Part shown: positions 49,910-60,779 of the stretch, one piece after another
Numbering within the stretch: position 1 is the first letter of the stretch
Layout: each line of letters starts with the position of its first letter
Source of the DNA: Colletotrichum lupini
Taxonomy: Eukaryota > Ascomycota > Sordariomycetes > Glomerellales > Glomerellaceae
Direction of reading: 5' to 3'
Assembly (NCBI RefSeq): GCF_023278565.1
Contig: NC_064679.1
Location: 4,030,001 to 4,094,000, forward strand
Length of the DNA: 64,000 nt
The notes under the pieces: model-generated
Told to the model about the DNA's origin: nothing
Database searches by the model: none
The model's input: the letters and a program-made list of their open reading frames with translations, nothing else
Made by a program: the position numbers and the translations under genes

Positions 49910-50118
49910 TATTAATAAGTATATAATATAAAAAAAAAACTTATAAAAGCTAATTATTATTAGGGTTTAAAAAATAAATTACTAAAATCTACCCTTCCTT
50001 TGAGGTATATTACTAATGCTCTATATATACTTAAGCTACTCCTTTATTACTTAGTCCCCCTTTTTATACTCCCTAAATTATCCCTTAACTAACGAGGCTT
50101 AACTAGCGAGGCCTAATA
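49910..50118 (-). repeat. LTR at right border of Gypsy element
   Basis: 209 bp, begins TATTAATAAG and ends CCTAATA. Equal length to the left copy shows no indels. Confidence 0.88.
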
Positions 50119-50123
50119 GATTA
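50119..50123. repeat. Target site duplication GATTA (right)
   Basis: Pairs with 43342-43346 and sets the right border of the Gypsy element. Confidence 0.85.
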
Positions 50124-51239
50124 ACTAAACATTAGAGATAACTATATCGCTATATAAATTAAGGACTGGGGCGGAAGTATATTAAGCCCCTTCCGGCATT
50201 ATTATTAACGATTCGTTCTTAGGGAGGCCACTAGCTCTAGCGCCCCCTTTTTAGGACTTCGGAGCGAGGAGTAACTAAGCCGGGCGACTATACGTAGTAC
50301 GGTACTATTAGTTTAATAGACATAATAGTCGTATTAGTAAAGAAGGTAGGATGGTTTCCTAAGCTGTCATTCGCTAGTATACGACATGCAGCAGTAGCAT
50401 ATTTCAGTCCTAGAGCTTACTTATATCTCTCTACATCTGCTAAGTATAAAACTACAGCCAAGCCATGCGGCAGAGTCAATAATAATCTTATAATTAGCTA
50501 GGGTTTGCGGTTTTTTTACCCAGTCACCATCCGCTATTAGGCACCCAACCGAGGCTATCCTTGATTTCTCATAGTAGCCCTTTTTCCGCAATACTTCTCC
50601 TTCCCCTCTTTTCGTCATCATCGGGTTATGACTATTCTAAACATTTGAACGCTTCGTTTGGTCGAAGATCATTGTTCGATAACCTATTATCAAAGTGCTA
50701 TACGTAATTTCTCCCCTCTAAATTACAAGAAAGTCCTGCTTTTCCCGAGGTTAACTCTACTCTCTCGTAGGCATTGCAGTCTTCCACCTTAACTAACCTA
50801 CTAGCATAGCCATTGCCCTACATAGCTATTAGGCTGGCTGATTTATTACGGCTGTGTGCTATATCTGATCTTATATAGCTAGTACGTATTTAGCCGACAC
50901 GATAACTAAAAGGGCTATATACTAAGGACTGTAGTAAAGTAAAAGCTACGGATTCAAAGTCTAACATATACGGCCTTAACTTAATTAGCTCGGCGACCCC
51001 TAGTATAATAGCTAAATAGCTGTGGATATACTTATTAGGGACGTAGGAAGAAACGTCGAGCAAAGCGCGTAGGACTTATTACATAACTTCTCGGCTCGAC
51101 TTACTAGCCTCGGAAATCTTATTAAGTAGTTATAACCCGAGCCCGCAATATCGGTTCTTTATAGACTTTAAGTAAGGTATTAATAGTTTAGCAGATTTCT
51201 TCTAAGATAATGCTTCGGACTATTATGTCTTAAGGACTC
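50124..51239. other. Moderately RIP-affected DNA, unidentified
   Basis: Composition lies between the LTR elements and normal genes. I see no LTR, terminal inverted repeat or family signal. It may be the 5' flank of the C2H2 relic. Confidence 0.4.
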
Positions 51240-53157
51240 CAGCGTTTCTCTCTAAAAGTCATACGTTATAGGCTATGTCTTAACAAACTCCGAGAAACCT
51301 TCTCTAGCCGTCACCTCGAGCGGTTCTAGACCCTTTTAATCTGTTAGGGCATAGCTAAGAAAGAGGTTAAAGAGCAGCGACGATAACTCTAGCCGTAATA
51401 ATAAAGACCCCAAAGCTTTTATAAGGAAGAGGACGAAGGGAGAGAGCACATAGTACTACTTTACCTATCCCTTCTAAAAACTTAATCCGAATAACTATCG
51501 ATAGTATTATAGTACCAAACTCTCAGAGATCAGATACGTTAAGTAGCATTTACTACGACGTTACGTAAAGCTAATTTACTATCTATACTATATAGCATTC
51601 TTTAGTAACTACGAGGATCGTAATCATTACGTAAAGCAAAGGACATGCGTAACCTGTCACTCTTTAGAACTTAGACCTATAGGAATTAGTAAAGATCAGA
51701 AAGTGGCACTGCGTTATTAGTTAGCTAGAAGAGGTTTAACTAGAGAAGACTAGTAGTTTGAAATATGGGATATAACATTTCCTAACGTTCCCTACCCTAT
51801 TTTGCTTTATATCGACGAGTAGGTCTTTAGATAGCCCTACTTCGAGCTAATCCTAGAGCGGTTGAGTATACTTATAGTCGATAAAGCGCATAGAATGCTA
51901 CTCAGCCTATAGAACGTAAATAAAGACTTAATAACGTTAGGGATTAATGCTTATAAGACTCCTAATAACGAAGAACTTAGACTTATATGTCCCTATTATA
52001 AGGCGTTTCCTCAAATTATTAGCTTATCGAGATAGCGGACATGCTCTAGAGGTAGATAGACCTCGGTTTATCGCCTAAAGTAAGTCCGCATAGGCCAAAT
52101 TATAAATATTATATCTCGCTAACGGTTTATCAAGGTAACACATTTTCAGGTCTTATATAGAATTGCAGCTAACCTGCCCTCGATATTACAAATCATTTAG
52201 TTCTAGGACAGATTAAATTAAATATTTAAGAGCAGATAATAGGTGCAACCCTATAGAAGCGCCTCTCCGAAATTTATTAATTAGCGAAGATTAAGAGAGG
52301 CGTCTAAGAATAAGATCTAGAGTAATAGACGAAGTTAGTAAGTAGAGAGAAATATACTTAATACTCTTCCCCGACGCGGAGGAAATACTAAATCCTTATA
52401 AGTCGTCCTAACTAAGAATATTTACCACGGTAACTTATATAACGCAGATTATGAATAGCTAGAATTCTATAAGAGCGTAAAGGCTTCTATAGTTAAGGGA
52501 TACACGGAGTACTTAGATAGAGAAATGCCTCGACGTTTTCGAAGCCTACTTAATAATTCCGATCCCGGACTAGTGAAAGATAGAACAACGAGCCAAATTA
52601 TAGATATTATTAGGGAAGCCTAGCGTTCTCTTTTCGAACGGTATATGTCCTTAAACTAGTTTAAAATTAACGGGGAGTAGGAGAAGATCGAGTATATGTC
52701 TATCGAGGGTTCTAAGCCTTCGGACTTAACTTTTAATGCTCGTACGGAACCCGATAAACTAGATATATTAACGACGGGGGTATTTAAAAGCATTATTCCC
52801 TATCCTCTACTATCGACGGGCTCAGGCTACGAGGCTCCATTCGAACATATCTCTTCTTTAAGAACTAACTTCTTAGACCCCGGCTAGCTTAGTCTTTTCA
52901 ACCCTAATAAAGCGCCTATAAGTGGCTCGAACATCGCGAACAACCTCTTATTAGAGCTACTAACAACTAGTAGAGGCTTATTAATGTAGTCCCTAACTTT
53001 ATTAGCGTAGCTCGGTTATTAAGAAGAACATAATTTCTCGTTACTACTTACGTCGCACTTCTTAGGTTTGGGATATCTATTACCCGAAGAAGCGGGCCAT
53101 ACCGGAATTGAATTAGCAAGTTATAGAGAGGACACCTCGAATTCGGCCGAGTCTTAA
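51240..53157 (+). pseudogene. RIP-destroyed C2H2-finger protein gene
   Basis: One reading frame (codons starting at 51301, 51463, 51967, 52696) can be followed for about 1.85 kb to TAA at 53155 without an indel, but it is broken by many TAA/TAG codons where Gln would be expected. Recognisable parts in order are a basic Ser/Asp-rich segment ending KRTKGEST; at about 51,463-51,655 the fungal C2H2-like pattern (KLSEIRYVK, HLLRR, NYEDRNHYVKQRTC); then WFEIWDITFPNVPYP, typical of a widespread ascomycete C2H2-finger family. A second finger-like part at about 51,967-52,080 (ELRLICPYYKAFPQ) follows, then an unrecognised C-terminal part (52,696 on). The start is not found; the left limit is approximate. 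The original function, probably nucleic-acid binding, is inferred from the family only. Confidence 0.72.
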
Positions 53158-53403
53158 CACGCTTAAAGTAAAAGATAGTAAGCTTATAGCTTAGTAGCAG
53201 GGTAGCGGTTAACACGCGGGTTGCAGTTAATAAGGAAAAAAGACTCGTTACTAGTCGTTAAGATTATGGCTTAAGTTGTGTAACAACGAGTTATATCAAA
53301 ATATATAATAAGAAATGAAGTCAGGTTAGAATTCCCTTTTTATTTAAGCTCTATGCACCTTTTCTTTGTTTACGCGACTTTCGACTAAGGTAAAACCCTA
53401 TGC

Positions 53404-55416
53404 TTAGACTATTACCACTTCAGCCGCCTCTCCTAAAAGATTCTTGTCTCCGAACATAATCTGATGAGGCTGGCCGTTTTCACGCACCATAGCGATGGCA
53501 AGGAGCGTAGTGGAATTGTCAGCCGAACTTCTTCGTAAAACGACCGGCCAGCTCATGCCGTCAAGAACCCAGACCTCATCCCCAAAGTGCGCAATACTCG
53601 TCGTCGTAATCACTCTTTGGCCGTCCGAGCTTGAAAAGGGCTTCCAAGGTAGGAATCCGTCATGGACTCTGTCGATGGCGCTTCCGAGAATATCAACCTG
53701 GGTTCCCGCAGCGACGAGCACTCTCCTCTCATTCCCGTGTCTGTCTTCCAAAAAGTCGAGAGTGGCTTTGGAGCTCTGACTTGTGCCTGCGCTGCATGCG
53801 GACGGTAGCTCCAAGGCGTCGATGAACTTTTGCCTCTCGATATCCTCCCGCTTATCCCAGTCTGGAACCCATGACGGGAGTGAATCTTTGCCTTCGGGAA
53901 GGTCTCGACGGTGTGCCGCCGTGCCTGCTTGTGCCAAGATATCGAGGCCCGCGTCCTCGTGCACCACAATCGCACGAGCTACGTCGATGAGCACTGCCTG
54001 GATGCTGTAGCTTGGCTCGTACCGGATTGGCACTTCGTTCTCGAGGTTGGCCAGTCCGACAAAGGCATAGAATTTGTCTTTTGGCTGTGAGGTCTCGGTG
54101 TTTCGTGCGTGCTGAAGAAGATAAGACAGGTTGATCTGATGTTTTTGCCTTTCCCATAGCTCTCTACCCTCGATTACCCTGTTGACGAGTACTCGACTAG
54201 CGTTCGTTGTCCTTAATCGCTGGACATGGTGTTCCATTCCTACTAAACTTGTCCTACTTCTCAACTTTTGCGTCGTCCTTGCCTCGTACCCGGGACAGCA
54301 AGGGTAGCGAAAAAAGCAACAGCCGAGGGTCCAAGGTACAGCGTACGCCGCAGCTTTTAGTACATGGGTTGTGCAAACGCATGAGGAGATGTAACAGCGG
54401 AACACATTCCAGGGTTTACCAGAGAATCGATCATCATAGAAGCAGATAGGACAGCACTCACAGGCTGCCCTCAATACGTTGCGAAGATGGTCTTTCATGG
54501 GCTTGATGCTGGCAAAGATTCTGTACCGATGCATGGTGTCATCAGCCTGATACCGTTTTTGCAGCGACTCCTTGCATGCGTTGACGGTGTCCAGTTGCAT
54601 GAAAAGAGACAGAATAGGATGGAGCTGGTTCCATGGCATGGATACCTCGTCAGAAAATAGGAAGAAGACATCCGAGGCGACAATGAATTCCTGATAAACC
54701 CACGAGCGGCTCCACCAAGAATGATTGATCACACGGTAAATGGCTTCCCAGGAATCTGCTGGCCATTCTGGATTTACCCTATCTCTCCATCTTCCTGAGA
54801 GGTTTGGCTCTGGTGGCGGGTTCTCGTAAAGCATGTTTGATGATGGCTCGTACCCCTTCGTCGTCCTCGCCGCCGCAAGACCCGTCAGCCATTCGAAAAC
54901 GGGACGAAGGTTCTTTTTCACCGGCATTGACACGTATACATGTGTAGCGTTCCGGTAGATCTCGCGCATAAAGTTGACTTGGTGCGACGTTTCTGGTAAA
55001 TCGCTCTGATTGATGCAAATCTGGTCGACCCAGAGTCGCAGGGGCTGGTTCGGTGATCCTTTCTTCCAGAAGCTGGCAGCGTTCTCGATTCCTTTCGCGA
55101 GATTGGAGAATATGTTCATCTTTATGCCCTCGATCCAGACCGGCACTGTGTCCTTGGGGTTGCCCGAGTAGTATGAGATGGCGCAATATTTCCCGGCTTT
55201 TGCTAAAGAAATCGAATGGATCATGCGGTGCTTGTTGCCCCCAGTGAGATCAACATCGAGAAGTCGAATTTCTTCGTATTTCTTGTCCAAAGGTCGATAC
55301 TTGAACTTGGCGTAGAAGTCTGAGTTTTCAGGCGTGTAAAAGTTTGTAAATGGCGCAGATTTGGATTTAGACTGCTTGGTCCGAGACTTTGGAAGCCTAG
55401 GCTCCGATCGCTCCAT
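53404..55416 (-). CDS. HET-domain protein
   Basis: A single exon of 670 codons, the frame closing with TAA. The N-terminal half carries the heterokaryon-incompatibility (HET, PF06985) pattern: YKYRPL-like start region, IRLLDVDL, KYCAISYYSG, then LRLWVDQICINQSD and QVNFMREIYRNATHVYV, residues about 50-170. SWWSRSWVYQEFIVA (about 230-250) is the usual second block. Residues about 315-385 form an unusual Cys-rich, hydrophobic insertion (CECCPICFYD, CCFFRYPCCPGY). After it KDKFYAFVGLA and YSIQAVLIDVARAIV return to typical sequence. Some HET proteins trigger cell death after fusion of unlike strains; most, like this one, are untested. Normal base composition starts within about 250 bp of the RIP-altered block. 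Confidence 0.9.
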   Translation of the reverse strand: MERSEPRLPKSRTKQSKSKSAPFTNFYTPENSDFYAKFKYRPLDKKYEEIRLLDVDLTGGNKHRMIHSISLAKAGKYCAISYYSGNPKDTVPVWIEGIKMNIFSNLAKGIENAASFWKKGSPNQPLRLWVDQICINQSDLPETSHQVNFMREIYRNATHVYVSMPVKKNLRPVFEWLTGLAAARTTKGYEPSSNMLYENPPPEPNLSGRWRDRVNPEWPADSWEAIYRVINHSWWSRSWVYQEFIVASDVFFLFSDEVSMPWNQLHPILSLFMQLDTVNACKESLQKRYQADDTMHRYRIFASIKPMKDHLRNVLRAACECCPICFYDDRFSGKPWNVFRCYISSCVCTTHVLKAAAYAVPWTLGCCFFRYPCCPGYEARTTQKLRSRTSLVGMEHHVQRLRTTNASRVLVNRVIEGRELWERQKHQINLSYLLQHARNTETSQPKDKFYAFVGLANLENEVPIRYEPSYSIQAVLIDVARAIVVHEDAGLDILAQAGTAAHRRDLPEGKDSLPSWVPDWDKREDIERQKFIDALELPSACSAGTSQSSKATLDFLEDRHGNERRVLVAAGTQVDILGSAIDRVHDGFLPWKPFSSSDGQRVITTTSIAHFGDEVWVLDGMSWPVVLRRSSADNSTTLLAIAMVRENGQPHQIMFGDKNLLGEAAEVVIV

Positions 55417-56294
55417 GTGGGATCAGTAAGGAAAGTGAAGTCTCGCTGATCATCATAAGGTGTCCAAGAGAAAGGTCTCAGAAGTGAAGGAGATCCAGAG
55501 TCTGGATCAAGAGAAGAAGGTGGTGAGCTAGTGATTTAGAAAAGCTAAGTCTGGCTGCTCGGGAGCTGTGGGGGAGCCAGTGCACTTGATCAATGCTATC
55601 ATATGACTTAGTTGACTTGCTAGGTTGCATCTCTTTGGTTAATCTTCCCGCCTGTTTTCTGAACCCTGCATGATCGCGGCAAGCTGAAAGGCGGCGGCAA
55701 GAGTGAGCGGATTGATACGCTGATAGTCCGCCTCTGGAGTTAGACCAGCAGTACCCCATGTTCAAGCTAATCTTCTCTCGGACAGCCTAGCCTGGACCAA
55801 TACCGATACCGCCTTGCTGCCTATCTCTGGTCCTTGGCGCGTCGTCCCGCAGCGTGGGGTCAGCCAGTGTAAAGGTCACCTTAGAGCGACACAAGAGACT
55901 GCAAGACGTTTCTTCAACTGTCGGCAGGTGATCACGCAGGTAAAGTGGAATATGGTGTCGAGAGCTGGAGCTGCTGAACGAGGATACTTCGTACCGAAGC
56001 GCTGGCACCCTGTCAATTAGCTTGTTGTGACCCCTGTCTTGGAAGCCTTAGCTTCGTTCATCGTTTGACTTGAGGTACCTATGTAGCCCAAAATGTGGCA
56101 GACCCTTGATGTCTAAATTGTCGACGAAGGGGTCGCAGGCGTATTCCCGATACGGTTAACTGCAGCGTTCACTTGAGGTTTTTCTCAAACATAAGCTACT
56201 CAGAGACATCGCTGGGGTGCGCTGCTTGCCCGTGTTCGCGTTGAAGCGAAGACCTCTTGCCGACCACGACAACGATTATTTTGATTTGTAGCTG
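55417..56294. other. Intergenic, upstream of HET gene
   Basis: 880 bp with no supported gene; holds the HET promoter and the 3' flank of the ACT-domain gene. Confidence 0.45.
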
Positions 56295-56717
56295 CTAGAT
56301 CTCCTTTCCAGACTCCAATGCGAGCTTCTTCAACTCTGCCACAGCTTCCTCCTCCCTGCCAACAGGGACAAATAAGTGATCATGATAATACCCGCTCACA
56401 GGGTTTACGCCCATCCCCTTAGTGGCCAACCTCGTCGCAATAACAGCCATGAACCCCACAGCCTCGAGGCTCGAGTGCACGTTGAGGGTAATCATCTTTG
56501 AGGGGAACGCATAATCCCACTTATGGGCTGTCGCGGTATCGAGAGTGGTGATGAGGGTGACGCCTTCGGACTCTCTAAACAGTAGTTGAATCTCAGAGAG
56601 GGGCGGTAGTGGGGTTTCCGCAGGAAGGGTGACGAAGACGTAGGTTTCCGGGCGAAGGACGGTGGTAAGGGTTGAGAGGAGGGTCTGAAGGGAGGTTTCG
56701 CCGACAGAGGTCGTCAT
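56295..56717 (-). CDS. ACT-domain (DUF2241-type) protein
   Basis: A single exon of 140 residues. The order YVFVTLP, LIT..DTATAHKWDYAFPSKMITLNVHSSLEAVGFMAVIATRLA, then GVNPVSGYYHDHLFVPVGREEEAVAEL matches small bacterial and fungal proteins of the ACT_3/DUF2241 family. ACT folds bind amino acids and serve as allosteric sensors; a stand-alone copy like this has no assigned partner. The length is full for the family and the key HSSLEAVG and YYHDHLFVP blocks are intact. Confidence 0.85.
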   Translation of the reverse strand: MTTSVGETSLQTLLSTLTTVLRPETYVFVTLPAETPLPPLSEIQLLFRESEGVTLITTLDTATAHKWDYAFPSKMITLNVHSSLEAVGFMAVIATRLATKGMGVNPVSGYYHDHLFVPVGREEEAVAELKKLALESGKEI

Positions 56718-57173
56718 TTTGAAGTTTTATGGTATGGTTTGATTGGCTTTGATGTATCCAAGGTAAGGCGAGCGAATGATTGGGCTTTATAGGCACTTAG
56801 ACTGAGAACCCTTCGCAGAGCGATGTCGAAGTCTTGGCCGTGATGGTTTGGAAAAGCGGGGTGGAGGGACTATAGACAAACTTTTAGTCAGCAAGGGCGT
56901 AGGGGCTTGAAAGATGTCAAACAAAGAGCCACTAAAGATGTCAAAAACAAGCGTACGCAAAATCAATTGATTAATACAATTAAGCAAGCCTGCCAGAAAC
57001 TCCAACTCCCTAATTAATAGACCGGGAACTCATCGGAGTTTCTGTTCGTTGAGAGAGACACGCAGCGCTTGCTATACACCAAGTAAAACTTTTGAGAACC
57101 TTCAACTAAAAACATAACAGATGCTCGCCTCAAACCCAAATTTTTGCGTCGCGAAACTAATACGCAGCTTCAG
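56718..57173. other. Intergenic region
   Basis: 456 bp, A/T-leaning near 56,870-57,010, no coding signal that I can support. Confidence 0.45.
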
Positions 57174-57656
57174 TCATCTCAAATGAATCGACAATAGAAC
57201 AAACGCCAAGACACCCGCCCCAAAGAAAATGATCAACAACGCAAGAATAACAGCCCAAAACGTATTCCACTTTCTCTTCCTCACCCCCGCAGCCGCCAGC
57301 TCCCGCCGGTATCCCGCGACATCAAAGGATGTATCACTCTTCAGCGAGCCCCGCGAGCCGGGGCGCTCCGTGTATCGTACTTGGTAAGGCGACATGTACC
57401 CCTGCTTCTCGTACATGGGCAGCGTGAAATGACTCGAGCACGCGCCGGAGCAGGCGAGACCGTCGTGGCCGTAGCGTTGGTAGTGCAGGATGCGGGCGAA
57501 GTAGGTCATGTCCGGGACTGAAGGGGCCGCGAAGGTGTAGTTTAGGTTGTGGGTGAAGATTTTGGAGGATGGGGTTGTGGATATGGATGTGGATTTGCGT
57601 GTGAGGCTGTTGTTGCGCTCGAGTTCGCGGACGAATTTTGCTTTGGGGGGTAACAT
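57174..57656 (-). CDS. Small single-span membrane protein, unknown
   Basis: 160 residues from one exon. A basic, Ser/Thr-rich N-terminal part leads to a Cys-containing middle (DGLACSGACSSHF) and one strong hydrophobic segment near the C-terminus (FWAVILALLIIFFGAGVLAF, about residues 133-155) followed by only a few residues, so it may be tail-anchored. No family is recognised. The codon choice (many G/C third positions) fits a real gene. It runs in the same direction as its neighbours. Confidence 0.6.
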   Translation of the reverse strand: MLPPKAKFVRELERNNSLTRKSTSISTTPSSKIFTHNLNYTFAAPSVPDMTYFARILHYQRYGHDGLACSGACSSHFTLPMYEKQGYMSPYQVRYTERPGSRGSLKSDTSFDVAGYRRELAAAGVRKRKWNTFWAVILALLIIFFGAGVLAFVLLSIHLR

Positions 57657-58565
57657 TTCTGCGGTATTGAGTTGGTTTGCGTTTGGACGATCGGTAGGAG
57701 GATGGATTTGGTATGCTGGTGAGGAAGACGTGGAAAGAATTCAGGAATTTTGTCGGGAAATTAGATCTTTTGATAGAAATGGAAACTGGTACGGATTACG
57801 AGAAGAAAAAGGGGCTGGGAGGGCCTGTTTTTTGATATTCGTGTAGGACATGTTGGCGGGTTGCGGGCTGGTGTTGCACGCATGCGGCCGTTTTTGTGTG
57901 ACCTCTCGTGAAGATGTGATAATGCGATGTTGTTGCGGGTGGGTGCGGCAGTTGGTGGGGGGTTTTGGAGTTGACTGTGGAATGATGCGGATGCGGCCTG
58001 TTCATGAGAATGAATGCGGATAGCAAAGATATTGAATCACGTCAGTCACTCTTAGCTGCATTTAAAGCGTTCATCGAAGTAATAGAACTTCTGAAGTAAG
58101 GTAATCAAGGTGATAATGAAGAGATGCCTAGTACCTTAGTAGACGATAATACATCTATGACTATATGCCCTCAATTGAGCAACGTGATATGACCTAAAGT
58201 CGATAAAGAAGCGTAACGGCACCCCTTAACATTCAGTAACAATTATTCCATTCGAGTCAGCTTGAATTGTTGCCAGGCTAAAGCAAGCTTAAAGATGTGT
58301 TCAGCGAAAGTGGCCCACGTCTATGCGCATGCGTCGAGCTAAGAGATGAAATTGAATCCCGTTACATTCCAACGCCCCGCCCGTTTGTCTACCCAAACCT
58401 GGCGAAAGCAAAGATAAATCTTCAACCGACAAAAGAAATACCGCCGCGACTACCGGCAAACGACTGGAACATGCGCCAAAACGCCCTCCTCTAAATCTTG
58501 TGTGAGTGGTTCTCAAGCGCCATACACGCATGCAATGCCTCAATCCATAGCTCGCACAGCTAACT
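57657..58565. other. Intergenic region, 0.9 kb
   Basis: No supported gene. It contains the promoter of the small membrane protein and the 3' flank of the coiled-coil gene. Confidence 0.45.
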
Positions 58566-60779
58566 TCATGCATCAACCTCATCCTCTTCCAAGAATCCCA
58601 GCCCGCTGTCATACTTTCTCCTCTTTCTTCCCGATGACCGCCGCGCCAAATCCCCCGCAAGCAGGCCTCTCTTCGCCCCGGACTCTGACCCGCCGATAGT
58701 TCCATTATCCGGCCCCTTACCCTCCGCTCCGGCCTCATCCTCCGCCCCGGGTCCCAGAAACTCCCGGCTCATCCCAACAACCCTCTCCAGCTCTCCCCTC
58801 ATCCCCTCAATAACCCCCTTCGCCGCCTCCCTCTCTCTCACCATCTCCCCCTCCAACCCCCTCTTCTCAACCCTCAAATCTTTGATCCCCTCATGCGCAG
58901 CCCTCAACCCAGCATTCACCCTCTCCAACTCTTCCCTCAACTCCCTGACCCTCGCATCCCGCACCGCCAGCGCCGCACCACCTCGCCTCGTCACCTCCGC
59001 AACCTCCTTCGTCCTCGCTTCCTCCGCCTCAGTAAGCCTCTTCCGCAACGACCGGCCCTGCGCCACCGCGTCCGCAAGCTTCGTCTCCAGCTTCGCTATG
59101 ACGTCTTCCTTGGCACGCAGAACCCGTCTCCCAACCTCAACCTGCGCGTCCTTGGTCGCCATGGCGTCGCGGTTCTCGCTCTCCATCTTGCCTACGACGC
59201 CTTCCAACTCGCTGATGTCACGCACGTAGCCCGCCACCGCGCCCTTGAGCCTCTCGACGCTGACTTCAAGCTCGCTCACGCGGCCCTCCTTTTCTTTCAG
59301 TCCCTCCCTCGCTCGTTTGAGCTCGCTTTCGAGTTCACCCATCACGGCGACCCGCGCACCCAGTTGTTGGCGGAGAGAGAGCTCTAGCTCGTGGTACTCG
59401 TCTATCGACGCCTCATCCTCCTTTGCGCGTTTCGCGAGGTCGCGTAGGCGCGTGAGGAGAAGGTCAAGGACCTCTGCGCCGCGGGAGGAGAGGGGGAGGG
59501 TTATTTCGCCTGGGGTGAGGTACTCAAGCTCCAGGCGGGCGGTACGCAATGCGGCGGAGAGGGAAGTCACGATCTCAGCGCCGTCGGAGCCAGGGAAGCC
59601 TAGGGCGCAGAGGGATCCGTTGAGGTCCTGCAGCGCGGCGGTGCGGTCAGAAATCGTGCGTAGGAGGCTTGTGATTTGCGTCTCGATTGTAGCGATGGAG
59701 TAATCCGACGCCGTGTCTTCCGGCGGAACGGCGGAAAGCTTCTGGGATAGTCGCTCGGTGAGAGCAGAGTACGACTCCAACGTGCCGGTGAGCTTCGACA
59801 TCTCTAGTCTCAAAGAAGCCAACTCCTCTTCGAGCCGCTGCTTTTCAGGATCAGGGAGGTTCGCTTGCACACCAGTGTCCGACGGCGCTGAAACCACCAC
59901 TCTCTGCTTCCCCCGAAGCGAAGAAGGCGTAGCAGGCCCAGCCGCAACAGGGCTCGTCAGCGGCGGGGTCAAGAACGAAGATCTCACCCGCGTGGGCGTA
60001 CTACACTCCATCTCCGCCATCGTCGCCTCCCCAAACACCGTCTCATCGGCATACTGCACTCTCTCCCCGCACACCGACTCCGCCTCGACGGTATCCGTCT
60101 CCATAAAGTCGTCGGCGAACGGGTCCCGCGCCGCGAGCGTCCAGTCAAAGCAGCTCTTCTGCCTCGCTGACGCCGAAGATCTGTCCGCTAGCTGGCTCCT
60201 GAGGTCATCAACCTCCTTCTCAAGAGCCCAGATACGCTCCGTGTCGAGGATGATGGTAGCATTCTGCAGCTCGTAGATTTCCGCATCCTTTTGACGGAGT
60301 TGGTCGCGGAGAGTCTGGAGCTGTTCTTTTGCTTGCTTTGCGCTGGCGCGCTTCTCGGCTGTGATGGTGTTCATTTCTTCGCTGAGGCCGTTGCGGCGGA
60401 TACGGCGCTGGACGCGGCCCGAGAGTACTTGGCGGAGGGGGAGGAAGTGAACTTCGCCGCTTGGGGGCAGGTCTGTTGCCGCGCCGGAGGGTGGGTTTGG
60501 CATGGAGTGACGGCGGCGTGAGGAGGATGATGATGGAGTGGGTGCGCCTCCGCGGGATAGAGATGTGCGGTTGATCATTGGAGTGAGGCCTGTTGAGAGG
60601 GTGCGGGTTGTTCGTGGTGTTGTTGATCCTGATGGCCCTGGGTCTGAGAAGCGGACTCGGCGTTTTGGTGCCTTGCGTGGTGTTTGGGATTGAGCTGGAG
60701 CTGGTGAAGGCTCATGAGCGGGTGCGGGCATGCTCCGGCGTGTGCGCCGTAACGCGATGGGCAGGTCGTCGTTGGTCAT
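58566..60779 (-). CDS. Large coiled-coil protein
   Basis: A single exon of 737 residues. The N-terminal 130 residues are disordered, with Ser, Pro and Arg and several possible CDK-type sites (for example RRTRRSMPAP, SQTPRKAPKRRVRFSD). A long coiled coil follows from about 135 to 200 (AEKRASAKQAKEQLQTLRDQ), a less ordered part with ESVCGERVQYADETVFGEA, and further coils from about 300 to 680 with dense heptads (LGARVAVMGELESELKRA). The C-terminus has a basic cluster (RRSSGRKRRKYDSG) that could be a nuclear signal, then an acidic end. I do not recognise a named family; spindle, kinetochore or structural roles are possible but not shown. Confidence 0.85.
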   Translation of the reverse strand: MTNDDLPIALRRTRRSMPAPAHEPSPAPAQSQTPRKAPKRRVRFSDPGPSGSTTPRTTRTLSTGLTPMINRTSLSRGGAPTPSSSSSRRRHSMPNPPSGAATDLPPSGEVHFLPLRQVLSGRVQRRIRRNGLSEEMNTITAEKRASAKQAKEQLQTLRDQLRQKDAEIYELQNATIILDTERIWALEKEVDDLRSQLADRSSASARQKSCFDWTLAARDPFADDFMETDTVEAESVCGERVQYADETVFGEATMAEMECSTPTRVRSSFLTPPLTSPVAAGPATPSSLRGKQRVVVSAPSDTGVQANLPDPEKQRLEEELASLRLEMSKLTGTLESYSALTERLSQKLSAVPPEDTASDYSIATIETQITSLLRTISDRTAALQDLNGSLCALGFPGSDGAEIVTSLSAALRTARLELEYLTPGEITLPLSSRGAEVLDLLLTRLRDLAKRAKEDEASIDEYHELELSLRQQLGARVAVMGELESELKRAREGLKEKEGRVSELEVSVERLKGAVAGYVRDISELEGVVGKMESENRDAMATKDAQVEVGRRVLRAKEDVIAKLETKLADAVAQGRSLRKRLTEAEEARTKEVAEVTRRGGAALAVRDARVRELREELERVNAGLRAAHEGIKDLRVEKRGLEGEMVREREAAKGVIEGMRGELERVVGMSREFLGPGAEDEAGAEGKGPDNGTIGGSESGAKRGLLAGDLARRSSGRKRRKYDSGLGFLEEDEVDA

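Larger units (their letters stand above)
43347..50118 (-). mobile_element. RIP-inactivated Ty3/Gypsy LTR retrotransposon
   Basis: 6772 bp with 209-bp LTRs and a GATTA duplication. The coding strand is minus: around 47,720-47,420 a degraded Gypsy reverse transcriptase reads, across stops, PILFI..KK, RLC-VDY-AINK, then a LDL-NAYY-I segment. The whole interior is TpA-rich with stops in all frames and no usable ORF. Protease, integrase and a possible chromodomain should lie on either side but are too altered for me to place. Its AT content is even higher than that of the Copia element. It cannot transpose by itself. Confidence 0.9.

Noticed and set aside
27857..53400. AT-rich DNA as a possible centromere
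   Set aside because: The AT bias is explained by two delimited RIP-altered LTR elements and a RIP relic, with normal genes between.
59713..60276. 187-codon plus-strand open frame opposite the coiled-coil gene
   Set aside because: Shadow of a GC-rich coding exon on the minus strand.
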